Source: Acidobacteriota bacterium
Lineage (GTDB): Bacteria; Acidobacteriota; Thermoanaerobaculia; Multivoradales; J023
Length of the DNA: 32,988 bases
NCBI GenBank assembly: GCA_003697015.1
Contig: RFGL01000437.1
Span: 1-32,988 of the forward strand
Reading direction: 5' to 3'
The notes beneath the pieces were generated by a model that saw only the letters and a program-made list of their open reading frames with translations, was not told the origin of the DNA and made no database searches. Each line of letters opens with the position of its first letter. Positions within the stretch are counted from its first letter, which is position 1. Positions 32,623-32,988 of this stretch are shown one piece after another. A program made the translations under genes and the position numbers.

Positions 32623-32651
32623 TCGACGCGCGGCGGCCGAAACGGTAGAAT
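32623..32651 (+). promoter_or_regulatory. candidate promoter of the acyl-AMP ligase gene
   Basis: TCGACG (32623-32628; 4 of 6 bases agree with TTGACA), a 17-base spacer, and TAGAAT (32646-32651). The TAGAAT hexamer is nearly identical to the TAGGAT before the V4R-like gene. A leader of about 210 bases would precede the ATG at 32868; I see no known riboswitch in it. Confidence 0.4.
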
Positions 32652-32867
32652 GGGGGCGGTCGACGGGCCTCAGGGGATCCACGGGGGCCTGGGGGGCATC
32701 TCCACCTGCGCTCGAACATCATCGTGCCACACGGATGCTGCTGCGCGGCCGCGTGAGCGTGTCACGCGAGCCTGCCCGGCTGGGCGTCGCGCCGAGACCG
32801 AGACGCTCGCCGTCGGCCTCACGCCGGTACGCGGCGGCTCCTCCGGCCGCCGCCGGGGGAACGCACG

Positions 32868-32988
32868 ATGGCGGAAGACAAGGCAAAGGCGGAGAGCAGC
32901 CTGATCGACGTGCTGTGGCGGCGGGCGTCGTCGCAGGGCGAGGAGGAGGCGTACGTCTTCCTGGCGGATGGGGAGGAGGTTGGGGAGC
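32868..32988 (+). CDS. N-terminus of fatty acyl-AMP ligase-like adenylating enzyme (cut by window end)
   Basis: The frame begins at ATG 32868 with GGGGGA 7 bases upstream and continues past the right edge, giving 40 codons. The text SSLIDVLWRRASSQGEEEAY, then VFLADGEE, matches the very start of fatty acyl-AMP ligases (usual pattern: L-V-D-x-L-x-x-R-A-x-x-x-P-x-x-x-A-Y-x-F-L-x-D-G-E), which activate fatty acids for loading onto polyketide or peptide assembly lines. The family is well known for leading multi-domain PKS/NRPS proteins, so a biosynthetic cluster probably continues to the right. The assignment rests on 40 residues only. Confidence 0.75.
   Translation, partial: MAEDKAKAESSLIDVLWRRASSQGEEEAYVFLADGEEVGE

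Overview
This is a GC-rich bacterial window (roughly 70 percent G+C by eye) with dense, mostly co-directional genes and short gaps. The mix fits an aerobic or microaerobic Gram-negative heterotroph. It includes a secreted Asp-box (VPS10/sortilin-like) protein, an S9 peptidase, an FG-GAP protein with an IPTL-CTERM-like tail, a periplasmic YyaL-DsbD-alpha fusion, oxygen-dependent thiazole synthesis through ThiO, and an ECF sigma factor paired with a TPR protein. I infer Acidobacteriota, perhaps a Thermoanaerobaculia-like lineage, but no marker gene here proves it. No rRNA, tRNA, CRISPR array, complete insertion sequence or phage module was seen.

Left part (1-9512): the tail of an unidentified gene; ornithine aminotransferase (rocD); a five-copy 15-bp GC minisatellite; a 20-codon open frame joined by a GTGA overlap to a DUF1295 membrane enzyme; then a minus-strand run of yyaL-dsbD fusion, hybrid histidine kinase and FG-GAP protein; and a LOG-family nucleotide hydrolase on the plus strand.

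The most notable item is at 9522-9779 on the minus strand. A small SelW/Rdx-type gene has an in-frame UGA at a Cys-x-x-Sec position. Seventeen bases after the UGA comes a perfect 7-bp stem with an AGGUU loop, the form of a bacterial SECIS element. With the UGA read as stop it is a 10-codon fragment, so ordinary ORF calling loses it. It implies that the organism makes selenocysteine.

Middle part (9951-18174): a haloalkane-dehalogenase-like hydrolase; a scarred toxin-antitoxin locus (DUF433/DUF5615) with a 153-bp direct duplication, truncated toxins and small copied pieces of neighbouring DNA; a multi-pass membrane protein whose frame runs 1.15 kb into an opposing gene; a coupled PIG-L deacetylase and GNAT acyltransferase pair; and a secreted S9 peptidase next to an XRE regulator.

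Right part (18174-32988): a minus-strand series of thiO, thiS, thiG, an AzgA-type nucleobase permease and a two-gene ABC transporter. Further right are the Asp-box protein, a LolA-like periplasmic protein and an MDR oxidoreductase. The plus strand then carries a 29-codon small frame, an ECF-type sigma factor, a TPR protein, a V4R-like sensor protein and the first 40 codons of a fatty acyl-AMP ligase-like adenylation enzyme. That last gene suggests that a polyketide, peptide or lipid biosynthetic cluster begins at the right edge.
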